48,260 nt of DNA from Candidatus Gastranaerophilales bacterium (GCA_944326515.1 CALVEI010000009.1:1-48260), one strand, 5' to 3'. Positions 16,480 to 25,857 are shown, numbered from the stretch's first letter. The notes: generated by a model not told the origin, from the letters alone. Numbers and translations: made by a program.

Positions 16480-16486
16480 GCTTAAT

Positions 16487-17068
16487 TTACTGTTTGGGAG
16501 CGACAAAAAAGTTAAAAAAACCAAGTAGTATATTACTTACTACATCAGCACCGTGCCAAACTATAGCAACAACAATAAAAACAGGTGTCATAAAAAATCT
16601 TACACCGGAAGGCAAATACATTGCATCAGAGAGAATCAAGTGATATTTATCAGCAAAAGAACCTGTACAAATATTTTGCTTTCCTTCTTCTATGTTTTTT
16701 TCAAAATCTTTATAATAGCTGTTTGCGTCTTGATATTTATTTTCGTACCGTTTGCGAACTTTTTCTCTAACCTCTTCCGATTGAGGGGAATAAGAAAAAC
16801 CGCCGGAATAAGAATAAGTCGATTCTTTTCTGCTTTTACCTTTTACCGAGCCAAACATCACTTTGTTATACTCGTTTCGCAAGCGAAAATCAGACAAAAC
16901 CTCATATGCCTCATTAATATCCTTCATCATTTGGCGGCTTTCTATAGAATTGTCGTTAAGATCAGGGTGCCAACGTTTTACCAGAGTTTTGTAGGCGTTT
17001 TTTATTACAGTCTCATCATCTGTTGGCTCTATTCCAAGGATTTTATAATAGTTACGATTAAAATTCAT
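16487..17068 (-). CDS. J-domain membrane protein
   Basis: 193 residues. An N-terminal J domain (about 5-68) has YYKILGIEPTDDETVIKNAY and the HPD motif (His34-Pro35-Asp36) that stimulates DnaK-type ATPases. The Gly/Phe-rich and zinc regions of true DnaJ are absent; instead a Ser/Tyr-rich linker (about 85-100) and a C-terminal hydrophobic region (about 157-190) suggest membrane attachment. It probably recruits Hsp70 to the membrane. It sits between secY and infA, where adk and map occur in many bacteria. Confidence 0.85.
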   Translation of the reverse strand: MNFNRNYYKILGIEPTDDETVIKNAYKTLVKRWHPDLNDNSIESRQMMKDINEAYEVLSDFRLRNEYNKVMFGSVKGKSRKESTYSYSGGFSYSPQSEEVREKVRKRYENKYQDANSYYKDFEKNIEEGKQNICTGSFADKYHLILSDAMYLPSGVRFFMTPVFIVVAIVWHGADVVSNILLGFFNFFVAPKQ

Positions 17069-17154
17069 ATTTAATTAAATTTACATAATTAACTATATAT
17101 ATTAAATTTTATCACACCATAGCAAATATTTATATTTACGGTTTTAATCTAAAT

Positions 17155-18030
17155 ATGAACATAAATGATTTTAACAGCTTGTTTGGCTTAGATACACCCA
17201 TTCGCCCAATAAAAATAAAAAAAGAAAATATTTCCACGCCAGAAAACAAACTAAATGTTTTAGACAAAGATGTATTTGAAAAGACTGTAGAAAAGCCAAA
17301 AGTTTTTGATATAGAAATTGAACACATTTGTGCAAAAACAAAAACGCCTAAAAAAATAACGGTACAAATAAATCCACAGGATAAAGGCATAATATATAAA
17401 AAAATATTTAACAAAAAAAACAATAAAATTGAAAAAATCCCAGTAGCAGTCAACATAGCAAAATCCAGTGACAAACACACTGTGAGTTATTACTTTTTAG
17501 AACCTGAAACAAATAAAGAACTAGATTTTGTGATAATCGAAGATTGGAATCTTGCAAAGTTAAACCCTACATACGATTACTACCTAGACAACAGCAAACT
17601 TCTTGATGATTACCCTGAAATGGGTATAGAAGGTGACAGAATTTCTATAGAATATTTACAAAACAATGACGAAGAACATTACTCAGGTATAGGAAAACTA
17701 TCTGACCAAATAGCAATAGAATACTGTTTGCAAGAAGGTATTGAACCAAACATATTATCTTTAGCAGAACCAAATTCACACGCAGCACACTACAAAAGAG
17801 GCAGACGTTTTTTACCTGTAGATAAATATGAAAAAGACTTGGATTACTATGAATTTGTTGAAGTATACGGAACAAACGACCCTAATAAAATTGTAGAAAA
17901 AAGAATTAAAGAAACACCCAAGGGTCAAAAAGTTGATACATCAGACTTATTCGGAATTTATATGTATATGCCCAAAGAAATCATCCAAAACTATCTGACA
18001 AAAATAGAAAAAAATCCAATTTTACACTAA
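17155..18030 (+). CDS. Unknown protein with GNAT-like C-terminal half
   Basis: 291 residues. The first 130 are Lys-rich and unfamiliar. Residues about 160-220 follow a GNAT acetyltransferase pattern: EGDRISIEYLQ, a GIGKLSDQIAIEYCLQEG stretch where acetyl-CoA normally binds, and LAEPNSHAAHYKRGRRFLPV, as in the beta5-alpha4 region. The acetyl-CoA loop (usually R/Q-x-x-G-x-G/A) is only partly conserved (YSGIGK). No signal peptide. The opening MNINDFNSLFG resembles the openings of other unknown proteins here. It is alone on the plus strand between two ribosomal clusters, and its function is not known. Confidence 0.6.
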   Translation: MNINDFNSLFGLDTPIRPIKIKKENISTPENKLNVLDKDVFEKTVEKPKVFDIEIEHICAKTKTPKKITVQINPQDKGIIYKKIFNKKNNKIEKIPVAVNIAKSSDKHTVSYYFLEPETNKELDFVIIEDWNLAKLNPTYDYYLDNSKLLDDYPEMGIEGDRISIEYLQNNDEEHYSGIGKLSDQIAIEYCLQEGIEPNILSLAEPNSHAAHYKRGRRFLPVDKYEKDLDYYEFVEVYGTNDPNKIVEKRIKETPKGQKVDTSDLFGIYMYMPKEIIQNYLTKIEKNPILH

Positions 18031-18050
18031 TGTTTCATTATATATTACAA

Positions 18051-18087
18051 AACAAAGCCCTTTTTAATTAATAAAAAGGGCTTTGTT
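18051..18087. terminator. Bidirectional terminator
   Basis: AACAAAGCCCTTTTTA and TAAAAAGGGCTTTGTT form a long perfect stem between the converging gene ending at 18030 and secY. T- and A-runs on both sides allow use by either strand. Confidence 0.85.
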
Positions 18088-18107
18088 AAAATGTATTTTT
18101 ATCTATC

Positions 18108-19457
18108 CTATTTTGGTTCTTTTAAGAAACTTTCATAGTTCCTTGCAAGAAGTTGTGTCTTAATTTGATTAATAAAATCAAGAGCAACCCCAACCATGAT
18201 GATTAAAGATGTTGCACCAATACCTTGCAAAGTAGTGATATTGGTAATATAAGACGCTCCTGACGGAATCAAAGCAATGATACCTAAGCATAACGCACCT
18301 AACAATGTAAGTCTTGAAATAATTTTATCAAGAGCTTCTGCTGTCGGTTTACCTGGCTTGATGCCCGGAATAGAAGAACCGTATTTCTTGAGGTTATTTG
18401 CAATTTCTTTAGGTTGCATGTTTGGCATAATTGACGCATAGAAGAAAGTTAAGAAAACAATCAACAAGAAGTACAACAAGTAATGAATCCATCCTGAAGG
18501 GCTCAATACCGTTGACAACCATGTGATAGAATCTTTCAAAGCGCCTGCCGGTAAGTTAGCTTGTCCAATAATGCTTATAACTGTTGTTGGGAAAAGCAAA
18601 ATTGCAATCGCAAAGATGATTGGCATTACACCACCAGGGTTCATTTTAAACGGAATATAAGTATTAACTCCGCCGTATATTTTGTTACCAACCTGTCTTT
18701 TCGGGTTAACAATAAGAACTTTTCTCACTGCTTCTTGCATAATTACAATTAATACCATCGTTGCAAAGAAAATAGCCAATAAAAGCAATAATCCTAATTG
18801 CAAAGAAGAATCATTTGCAACGAGCTGACCTGTTTTTTCAAAATAGAAAGGTATTCTTGAAATGATACCGACAAAAATCAACATAGAACCGCCGTTACCG
18901 ATACCTCTTTCTGTCATAAGTTCAGCAAGCCACATAACAAATACTGAACCTGCAGTTAAAATTATTGCAGAACCGATGAAAAAAGCGATGTGTGATACAC
19001 CCGGCAAAATAGCTGCAGGTGCTTGATGTAACAAATACAACAAGAAAATACATGCCTGAAAGAAAGATATAAATACAGTGAAATATCTTGTATATTGAGA
19101 AATCTTTCTTCTACCTGCTTCACCTTCTTCTTTTTGCAACTGTTCAAGGTGTGGAATGATTACCGTTAAAAGCTGCATAATGATTGATGCCGTAATATAT
19201 GGTCCGATACCTAATGCTAATATAGAAACATTCGCTAACGCACCACCTGAAAATAAATCGATAAAACCGATAATATTGTTGCCCTGTGCTATTCTAGAAA
19301 AAACTTCGTTGTTAATACCATATAAAGGCAAAGCAACACCTAATCTAAAAACAACAATCATTGCAAAAGTAAATATTAATTTTGCTTTCAAGCCGGAAGC
19401 CTGAAACATAGAGACCACATCATCCATAGATGGGGGCTTCATTCTTGCATTTTGCAT
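18108..19457 (-). CDS. secY: Preprotein translocase subunit SecY
   Basis: 449 residues with about ten membrane helices. Recognisable segments: the first helix LIFTFAMIVVFRLGVALPLYGI, the plug and second-helix region IDLFSGGALANVSILALGIGPYITASI, and the cytoplasmic loops GNKIYGGVNTYIPFKMNPGGVMP and GSSIPGIKPGKPTAEALDKI. SecY forms the protein-conducting channel with SecE and SecG. It follows rplO by 97 nt, with a strong hairpin in the gap. The usual downstream adk and map genes are missing. Confidence 0.98.
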   Translation of the reverse strand: MQNARMKPPSMDDVVSMFQASGLKAKLIFTFAMIVVFRLGVALPLYGINNEVFSRIAQGNNIIGFIDLFSGGALANVSILALGIGPYITASIIMQLLTVIIPHLEQLQKEEGEAGRRKISQYTRYFTVFISFFQACIFLLYLLHQAPAAILPGVSHIAFFIGSAIILTAGSVFVMWLAELMTERGIGNGGSMLIFVGIISRIPFYFEKTGQLVANDSSLQLGLLLLLAIFFATMVLIVIMQEAVRKVLIVNPKRQVGNKIYGGVNTYIPFKMNPGGVMPIIFAIAILLFPTTVISIIGQANLPAGALKDSITWLSTVLSPSGWIHYLLYFLLIVFLTFFYASIMPNMQPKEIANNLKKYGSSIPGIKPGKPTAEALDKIISRLTLLGALCLGIIALIPSGASYITNITTLQGIGATSLIIMVGVALDFINQIKTQLLARNYESFLKEPK

Positions 19458-19510
19458 TTGAGTATTATCCTCTCCATATTATCTGCCCGCACAATAAACG
19501 GGTTAAATGG

Positions 19511-19548
19511 TATAACCGCAAGCCCTGTTTTTGAGCTTGCGGTTTATA
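19511..19548 (-). promoter_or_regulatory. Strong hairpin in the rplO-secY gap
   Basis: AACCGCAAGC (19514-19523) pairs perfectly with GCTTGCGGTT (19535-19544), extended by flanking TATA/TATA pairs. No T-run follows on the minus strand, so full termination is unlikely; attenuation, transcript processing or mRNA stabilisation are possible. Confidence 0.5.
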
Positions 19549-19554
19549 CAATCA

Positions 19555-20007
19555 TTAAACTAATTCAGCTTTACCGCCTGCTTTTTCGATTTTTTCTTTA
19601 GCTGACGGAGTGAAGTATCTTGCTTTAACTGTAACAGCTTTCGAAATTTCACCATTACCCAAAACTCTTAATACTTCTGAGCTTGGGTGAGCTTTGCCGT
19701 TTTCAATTAACCAGCACAAATCAATTTCAGTAGCATCTAATTTTTCGATGTCTTTTACGTTGATTTCTGCACAGTTAAGAGCTGCAAAGTTTTTGAAGCC
19801 TTTAAGTTTAGGCATTTGTCTGTAAGATGGCATTTGTCCGCCTTCAAAACCTCTCTTTTGAGAGCTGCCTGAACGTTGTCCTTCACCGTTATGACCACGG
19901 CAAGATGTTTTACCGTGACCTGATGATCTGCCTCTGCCTACTCTTTTTGTTTTGTGAGTAGCACCTTCAGCAGGTCTTAAATCTTCTAATGTTATTCTTT
20001 CTGCCAT
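19555..20007 (-). CDS. rplO: 50S ribosomal protein L15 (uL15)
   Basis: 150 residues. The Gly/Arg/Lys-rich N-terminus KRVGRGRSSGHGKTSCRGHN and EGGQMPSYRQMPKLKGFKN are typical, followed by the globular C-terminal domain. Late assembly protein of the large subunit. Ordered rpsE-rpmD-rplO-secY as in the spc operon. Confidence 0.97.
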   Translation of the reverse strand: MAERITLEDLRPAEGATHKTKRVGRGRSSGHGKTSCRGHNGEGQRSGSSQKRGFEGGQMPSYRQMPKLKGFKNFAALNCAEINVKDIEKLDATEIDLCWLIENGKAHPSSEVLRVLGNGEISKAVTVKARYFTPSAKEKIEKAGGKAELV

Positions 20008-20042
20008 TTTTATATGTCCTTATTAATTATTGTACTTAACTA

Positions 20043-20234
20043 TTACTTAATAACTGTAACAAGGTGAGGAACTTTATTTACCATACCCATAATAGTTGGG
20101 CTGGCAAAGTGTTCAACAACATCGTTAGTTTTTTTCAAACCAAGAGCTCTAACTACTTTGATTTGATCTTTTGTTGAGCCGATTAAACTTCTTGTAAGCT
20201 TAATCGAAACTTTTTCAAATTTATCTTTAGCCAT
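20043..20234 (-). CDS. rpmD: 50S ribosomal protein L30 (uL30)
   Basis: 63 residues, the usual bacterial length. KVSIKLTRSLIGSTKDQIKVVRALGLKKTN is the family pattern. It lies between rpsE and rplO with short gaps, as part of the spc operon. Confidence 0.95.
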   Translation of the reverse strand: MAKDKFEKVSIKLTRSLIGSTKDQIKVVRALGLKKTNDVVEHFASPTIMGMVNKVPHLVTVIK

Positions 20235-20286
20235 TTTTATTATTTCCTTTTCTTAATTTGTTTGTTCTGATTAAAACTTACGCTAA

Positions 20287-20931
20287 TTATGCATTAAGCA
20301 TTTGGTTAAGAGACAAACCTCTAACTTTAGCAACATCGTTGAATGTTCTCAATCCTTTTAAAGCTTCCATTGTAGCATTAGCTGCGTTAAGCGGAGATTT
20401 TGAACCTAAAGATTTGCTCAAAATGTTTTCGATACCAGCAAGCTCTAATACTGCACGAACAGCACCACCTGCGATAACACCAGTACCTTGAGAAGCAGGT
20501 TTCAACATAACAGCACCAGCTCCTGAACGACCTGTGATAGGATGAGGAATTGTTGTTTTAAATATAGGTACTGTAATAAGATTTTTTCTGCCTTCTGCAA
20601 TAGCTTTTTGGATAGCGATGATAACTTCAGAAGCTTTAGCACAACCAACACCAACTTGGCCTTTACCGTTACCAACGATAACGATAGCTCTAAAGCTCAA
20701 TTTTTTACCACCTTTTACAACTTTTGTTACACGGCTGATTTGAACAACTCTTTCTTTCCATTCAGATTGAGGAGCGTTTTCAACTGTTTCAACTTTTTTT
20801 CTACCTTTGCCCTTAGCTTGACCTCTGCCTTTTTTGCCTTGAGCAGGTGCTTTTTCTTCTGTTGATTCAACAGTTTCTACAACTTCTGCAGTTTCAACTG
20901 TTTCAACTTCTTGAATTTCTTTTTCTTCCAC
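20287..20931 (-). CDS. rpsE: 30S ribosomal protein S5 (uS5) with extended acidic/basic N-terminus
   Basis: 214 residues. The S5 domain starts near residue 57 ([19 protein letters not shown]) and contains [20 protein letters not shown] and [16 protein letters not shown]. The N-terminal 50 residues are an extension: a Val/Glu/Thr-rich acidic part, then a Lys/Gly-rich basic part. The extension starts at the only plausible ATG. rpsE is first in this transcription unit; rplR and the other upstream spc genes are not here, and a TPR gene diverges instead. Confidence 0.96.
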   Translation of the reverse strand: MEEKEIQEVETVETAEVVETVESTEEKAPAQGKKGRGQAKGKGRKKVETVENAPQSEWKERVVQISRVTKVVKGGKKLSFRAIVIVGNGKGQVGVGCAKASEVIIAIQKAIAEGRKNLITVPIFKTTIPHPITGRSGAGAVMLKPASQGTGVIAGGAVRAVLELAGIENILSKSLGSKSPLNAANATMEALKGLRTFNDVAKVRGLSLNQMLNA

Positions 20932-21173
20932 TTTATTACCTTTCCTTAGTGTGTTTGTAAACTATTTAAAACAATTTAACAACAAAAACAAGACCGAAAA
21001 ATATCAGTCGAACGTATATTAAATTGTTGGGTAACTTTTCTGACATTATTATCATACATGGTAATTTTTTTTACGCAATACGACTGGTAATATTTTGTAA
21101 CGAGAATACATATTTTTAATATTTGACTTATAATGTAAACATATTTTGTCCATCAAATTTGAAAGGCGCCAAT

Positions 21174-23417
21174 ATGCAAAAGATTGCCCATAAAAATGTT
21201 AATTTTAAAAGATTATTGCCGGTTGTATTTTTGCTAGCTATGATGAATCTTCCTGCTTTTTCGGAAGATAACGTAGTAAAAGTAAACTATGATAACTCCG
21301 GATATTCAGAACAGGGTTCTGTATATTACAACAACGGGCTAAATTACCTTAAGTCCAATCAATACACAGAGGCTATCACTGAATTTAGAAAAGCATTAAG
21401 AGAAAACCCTCAAGACAAGTCTTCAAGAATTCAATTGGTTAACGCATATCTTGCACGTGCGCAATACTTCAATAATAAAGCGATGGATTACAATAAAGCT
21501 GCAAATGATTTGCGTTCTGCTCTGTTTTATATGAAATATTACAACAATGAATCGGCAGACGCTAAATACATTGCTGATATAAACACGATGGAGGAAAATC
21601 TTGAGACAATTCTTTATGCTATAAATGCAGATCAAACACCTAAAGGCCATTATATGATGGGGAAATCTTTGAGAGCTCAAGGCGAATTTGCAGCAGCTAT
21701 GACTGAGTTTCAAAAATCTGTTAACGATACCACATATCGCAAGCCATCTTTGGCAAATATCGGTGAAATATACTACGTCTTAAATTTAAATACACAAGCT
21801 GTTGACAGTTTGAAAGAAGCAATAGCGCTTGATAATAAAAATAACAATCTTCATTTAAAGCTTGCCGGTGCTTATGAAAGACTTGGTAAAGTTGATTTGG
21901 CTGCAGAAGAATACAATAAAGCTTTAACAAAAGACGGTTGTAATGAAGACGTAATAATGTCATTGGAAAACATTTGGCGCCAAAAGGTTTCTGATGATCC
22001 TAACGATGCAGAAGCGCACGCAAACCTTGGCGCTGTTTTACAAAGAAAAAAAGATTATCAAGGTGCGTTAGCCCAGTATCAAATGGCTGAATCAATTAAT
22101 CCTTCTAACACTACAACAAGACTCAATATGGGCACGTTGTACCAAGAACAAAAAGATTACGAAACGGCAATTGAAGCTTATGATACAATAACAAACTTTA
22201 ATCCTAATTTTATGCTTGCATATTTGTATAAAGCTCAGTGTTACAAAGCTTTAGGCAAAAAAGATGCAGCAATCGAAAACTACAAACTCGCTCTTAACCT
22301 TGATCCAACTAATCAGGATATTAAAAACGAGCTGTATAATATGTACGAAACGACTATGACTCCTGAAGAAAAACTTGCATACTTAAAATCCCAAGTTTCT
22401 GAAGAACCAAACAATGCAGGTATTTTGTACAATTATGCTTATGAACTTCATAAAGCAAACAGGGTTGCAGAAGCTATCCCTTATTATAATCAGGTAATTA
22501 AGCTTGCACCAAAAAATGAAAATGCTTACATAAATTTAGCGCAGGCATATACTCAACAAAGCAGCTATGATAAAGCTCGTGCAATTTTAACTGATGCAAA
22601 AGCTTTATTTCCAGAAAACCAAGTTATAAAAAAACAATTAGCATCCATTGATGCAGAAACTATTTCTCTTTTGTACAACGATGCGTCAAAATTATACAGT
22701 CAGAAAAAGTATCAAGAAGCTATCGCTGTTTATAACAAGATTTTACCTAACACCCCTGAATCTTTATTGGGTATAGGCGCTTGTTACCAAGCAATGGGTA
22801 ATAACAAGATGGCAGCTGAATCATATGCAAAATCACTTACTTTAGATCCGCAAAATGTGGAAACAGCATATTTTACAGCATTGGCTTACGCTAACGACAA
22901 CAATTATGCTAAAGCTAAAGAGTATGCAAAAAAAGCTCTTGCAATAAATCCTCAGCACAAATCAACAAAAGAACTCATTGACTACGTAACAGAACAAGAA
23001 TCAACTGCGCAATTAGATAAGGCAATTGCTCTTATTGACGCTCAAAAAAATGCTGAAGCAATGACAATTTTGAATAATGTAATTAAGTCTGACCCTAAAA
23101 ACGCAGATGCATACTATTATAGAGCTAGTGTTTATGACTCTCAAAAAAAATATCAACTGGCTATTAACGATTATAAAAAAGCATTGCAGTTTAACCCTCA
23201 ATTGACTATTACGAACTACTCAATTGCAATTGATTATGATTATCTTGCACAATATTCAAACGCACTTTCATACTATAAAAAATATTTAGCAGAAACGAAG
23301 AAAGTTGGAGAAACAAACGAATACACAAGATATTCTGCAAAAAGAATACAGGATTTGAAAGCTTATGAACCAAAACCTGCAGCAACAAACACAAAGCCTG
23401 CCGCAACTAAAAGATAA
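21174..23417 (+). CDS. Exported TPR-repeat protein
   Basis: 747 residues from the ATG at 21174, chosen because it has an AAAGG ribosome site and opens directly into a signal peptide (MQKIAHKNVNFKRLLPVVFL ... PAFS); a TTG 51 nt upstream is less likely. After cleavage the protein is almost entirely tetratricopeptide repeats, probably 15 or more, with typical units such as YTEAITEFRKALRENPQD and YQGALAQYQMAESINPSN. TPR superhelices are protein-binding scaffolds; the periplasmic location suggests an envelope assembly or secretion role, but no enzyme domain helps to specify it. A TATAAT box lies at 21129-21134. The end overlaps the next gene by 53 nt. Confidence 0.9.
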   Translation: MQKIAHKNVNFKRLLPVVFLLAMMNLPAFSEDNVVKVNYDNSGYSEQGSVYYNNGLNYLKSNQYTEAITEFRKALRENPQDKSSRIQLVNAYLARAQYFNNKAMDYNKAANDLRSALFYMKYYNNESADAKYIADINTMEENLETILYAINADQTPKGHYMMGKSLRAQGEFAAAMTEFQKSVNDTTYRKPSLANIGEIYYVLNLNTQAVDSLKEAIALDNKNNNLHLKLAGAYERLGKVDLAAEEYNKALTKDGCNEDVIMSLENIWRQKVSDDPNDAEAHANLGAVLQRKKDYQGALAQYQMAESINPSNTTTRLNMGTLYQEQKDYETAIEAYDTITNFNPNFMLAYLYKAQCYKALGKKDAAIENYKLALNLDPTNQDIKNELYNMYETTMTPEEKLAYLKSQVSEEPNNAGILYNYAYELHKANRVAEAIPYYNQVIKLAPKNENAYINLAQAYTQQSSYDKARAILTDAKALFPENQVIKKQLASIDAETISLLYNDASKLYSQKKYQEAIAVYNKILPNTPESLLGIGACYQAMGNNKMAAESYAKSLTLDPQNVETAYFTALAYANDNNYAKAKEYAKKALAINPQHKSTKELIDYVTEQESTAQLDKAIALIDAQKNAEAMTILNNVIKSDPKNADAYYYRASVYDSQKKYQLAINDYKKALQFNPQLTITNYSIAIDYDYLAQYSNALSYYKKYLAETKKVGETNEYTRYSAKRIQDLKAYEPKPAATNTKPAATKR

Positions 23418-24402
23418 CGAAAATTCTCAAATAAAAATTGGAGACGTTACACTAAAAAGTTGTGTAATGCTTGCTCCTATGGCTGGGATTACTGATTTGC
23501 CATATAGGCAGCTTATCAGAAGGTTTTCTTCAAACAGCCTTTTGACCACAGAAATGATAAGCTCTGAAATGCTTATGCAAAACAGAAAAGACGGAAATAA
23601 AATTCTTGAAAATCTTGAGAATGAATTTCCTTTATCATATCAGATATCGGGCCATAAACCCCACATGATGGCAACCGCAGCTAAAAAACTTATGGATCTT
23701 GAGAGAAAACCTTCCATAATAGATATAAATATGGGCTGTCCTGTTAGAAAAGTTGTCTGTGGTGGTGACGGTTCCGCTCTTATGAGAACTCCTCAGATTG
23801 CTTGCGATATAGTCAAAGCAGTTAAAGATGCAGTAGATATTCCTGTTACGGTAAAATTTCGACTTGGATATACAGTTTCTGAAATAAACTTTAAGGAGTT
23901 TGCAAGCCTTATGCAAGAATCAGGAGCCGATGCAATGACAATACATTGCAGAACACGCTCTCAAATGTACTCAGGTGTTGCAGATTGGCAGGCAATAGCA
24001 GGGATTAAAAAATATATTAGTGTTCCTGTTTATGCAAACGGAGATATTACATCACCGCAAAAGGCTAAAGAATGTTTGGAAATAACAGGTGTTGACGGTA
24101 TAGCTATAGGCAGAGGAACGTTGGGTTCTCCTGATTTAATTCATAGAATTGAACATTATCTTTTGACCGGTGAGCTTATTGAAGAAGCGGATATTCAAAC
24201 AAAAATCAAATGGGCAAAAGAACACATTGATGCAGAAGTAGCTTTGAGAGGCGAAAAGAATGCTATTCCGTTTATGAGAAAATTCTACCCTTATTACATA
24301 AAAGGTGTCCAAAATGCAGCTGCAACACGCGGTACTCTAATGAGTGCGACTGATTACAAGACAATAATTGATGAATTAGACAAAATTTCACAAATGTTCT
24401 GA
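23365..24402 (+). CDS. dus: tRNA-dihydrouridine synthase (DusB type)
   Basis: 345 residues. An FMN-dependent TIM barrel that reduces uridine in tRNA. Signatures: MLAPMAGITDLPYRQL (35-50), catalytic Cys125 in INMGCPVRKV, TVKFRLGY, DAMTIHCRTRSQMYSG and the FMN phosphate site VYANGDITSP with GVDGIAIGRGTLG. The ATG at 23365 lies inside the TPR gene; the next in-frame ATG (23467) would remove the first strand of the barrel, so the long overlap is probably real, though a non-ATG start is possible. The first 22 residues are Gln-rich and may not be conserved. Confidence 0.93.
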   Translation: MNQNLQQQTQSLPQLKDNENSQIKIGDVTLKSCVMLAPMAGITDLPYRQLIRRFSSNSLLTTEMISSEMLMQNRKDGNKILENLENEFPLSYQISGHKPHMMATAAKKLMDLERKPSIIDINMGCPVRKVVCGGDGSALMRTPQIACDIVKAVKDAVDIPVTVKFRLGYTVSEINFKEFASLMQESGADAMTIHCRTRSQMYSGVADWQAIAGIKKYISVPVYANGDITSPQKAKECLEITGVDGIAIGRGTLGSPDLIHRIEHYLLTGELIEEADIQTKIKWAKEHIDAEVALRGEKNAIPFMRKFYPYYIKGVQNAAATRGTLMSATDYKTIIDELDKISQMF

Positions 24403-24404
24403 TT

Positions 24405-24653
24405 ATGGAAAAGAAATTTTATACTTATATTATTCTTACTGTTGATAATACGCTATATTGCGGTTATACAGACGACCCTGAAAAACGATTTGAAAAACAC
24501 AAAGAAGGTACAGCAGCCAAGTACACTCGTGTTCATAAACCGTTAAAAATGGTTTATTTAAAAGAGTTTGATACAAAATCAGAAGCGATGAAAGAAGAAT
24601 ATCGAATAAAACATCTTTCAAGAAAAGAAAAAGAAGCTCTCTGTGATTTTTAA
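24405..24653 (+). CDS. GIY-YIG endonuclease-domain protein (UPF0213 type)
   Basis: 82 residues. A minimal GIY-YIG domain: FYTYIILTVDNTLYCGYTDD supplies the two short motif strands, followed by EKRFEKHKEG and the Glu in SEAMKEEYRIKHLSRKEK. Stand-alone members of this family are widespread and poorly characterised, with roles suggested in DNA repair. It begins 2 nt after the dus stop and is probably co-transcribed with it. Confidence 0.88.
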   Translation: MEKKFYTYIILTVDNTLYCGYTDDPEKRFEKHKEGTAAKYTRVHKPLKMVYLKEFDTKSEAMKEEYRIKHLSRKEKEALCDF

Positions 24654-24680
24654 ACTGTCCACTTTTTTATTAAAAACTAT

Positions 24681-24709
24681 TTGTATAAAACGCCTTAATA
24701 GGGTAAAAT
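24681..24709 (+). promoter_or_regulatory. Predicted recA promoter
   Basis: TTGTAT (24681-24686) and TAAAAT (24704-24709) are separated by 17 bp. I saw no clear LexA-type palindrome overlapping it. Confidence 0.5.
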
Positions 24710-24743
24710 AGAGATTATACAAACTTTAAAGGGGAGAAAATTA

Positions 24744-25769
24744 ATGGCAGTAAAAGAAAAAGATGAAGCAGTTGCTGTTTCTGAAGAAAAGAATAAAGCA
24801 CTAAAACTTGCTATTGAAAAAATAGAAAAAGATTTTGGTAAAGGCTCTATTATGAAGCTCGGTGATAAAACAGCCGTAGCTTGTGAAGCTATACCGACAG
24901 GTGCACTTGCCTTAGACCTCGCGCTAGGTATAGGCGGTGTTCCAAGAGGACGTGTAATCGAAATTTACGGACCTGAATCATCAGGTAAAACGACACTTGC
25001 ACAACATATCGTTGCGGAATGTCAAAAAAAGGGCGGCATTGCTGCGTTTGTTGATGCTGAACACGCACTAGACCCTGAGTATGCAAGAGCTTTGGGCGTT
25101 AATGTTGATGAATTGCTTATCTCTCAACCTGATACAGGTGAACAAGCCCTTGAAATTGCAGAAGAACTCGTACGTTCAGCAGCTGTTGACGTTGTTGTTA
25201 TCGACTCTGTTGCGGCACTTGTTCCTAAGGCAGAAATCGAAGGTGCTATGGAAGATCAACAAATGGGCTTGCAGGCTCGTTTGATGAGTAAAGCGTTGAG
25301 AAAATTGACAGGTATTGTAGGCAAAACAAATACAACTGTTATTTTTATCAACCAATTACGTCAAAAAATCGGGGTTATGTATGGTAACCCTGAAACAACA
25401 ACAGGTGGTAACGCTTTGAAATACTATTCTTCTGTACGTCTTGATATCAGAAGATGCGATTCTATCAAAAAAGATGATAAAGATATCGGTAACAGAGTAA
25501 GAGTAAAAGTTGTTAAAAACAAAGTAGCCCCACCGTTTAAAACTTGTGAGTTTGATATTATTTTTGGCAAAGGTATTTGCAAACTCGGTTGTATTTTAGA
25601 CGTTGCTGTTAATATGGATATTGTTAAAAAAGCAGGTGCTTGGTTTAGCTATAACGAAGAAAAACTTGGACAAGGTCGTGAAAAAGCAAAAGAATATTTT
25701 GAAGCTCACCCTGAGGTCCTTGAAGAAGTTGAAGCTAAAGTAAGAGAAAAACTTGCTGCTGAAAGATAA
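24744..25769 (+). CDS. recA: Recombinase RecA
   Basis: 341 residues, full length. Walker [10 protein letters not shown] (76-84), [18 protein letters not shown], the Walker B region [18 protein letters not shown], and the loop 2 region [25 protein letters not shown] are all intact. Forms ATP-dependent filaments on single-stranded DNA for homologous recombination and the SOS response. It has its own promoter and terminator. AddB-like and AddA/UvrD-like genes, which would produce its DNA substrate, follow shortly after. Confidence 0.99.
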   Translation: MAVKEKDEAVAVSEEKNKALKLAIEKIEKDFGKGSIMKLGDKTAVACEAIPTGALALDLALGIGGVPRGRVIEIYGPESSGKTTLAQHIVAECQKKGGIAAFVDAEHALDPEYARALGVNVDELLISQPDTGEQALEIAEELVRSAAVDVVVIDSVAALVPKAEIEGAMEDQQMGLQARLMSKALRKLTGIVGKTNTTVIFINQLRQKIGVMYGNPETTTGGNALKYYSSVRLDIRRCDSIKKDDKDIGNRVRVKVVKNKVAPPFKTCEFDIIFGKGICKLGCILDVAVNMDIVKKAGAWFSYNEEKLGQGREKAKEYFEAHPEVLEEVEAKVREKLAAER

Positions 25770-25781
25770 TAAACATTTAAT

Positions 25782-25838
25782 AAAAGGCTTTTGTACTATT
25801 TCTTTTAACAAAAAAATGAAGTGCAAAAGCCTTTTTAA
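25782..25838 (+). terminator. Terminator of recA
   Basis: AAAAGGCTTTTGTAC and GTGCAAAAGCCTTTT pair around a loop of about 24 nt, followed by T-rich sequence. Confidence 0.75.
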
Positions 25839-25857
25839 TTTTTAAGAGGAATATAAT

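Larger units (their letters stand above)
15881..16486. other. 606-nt gene-free region: infA leader, promoter and a stray terminator
   Basis: No credible gene. A 72-codon frame at 15865-16083 (minus) overlaps the infA start and has no family features. The part next to infA (about 15918-15999) is clearly richer in G and C than its surroundings and can fold; it lies in the predicted leader. From 16084 to 16446 the sequence is very AT-rich and holds the predicted infA promoter (16143-16171) and a short CT repeat near 16423. A hairpin with a T-run occurs at 16447-16479. Confidence 0.6.
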
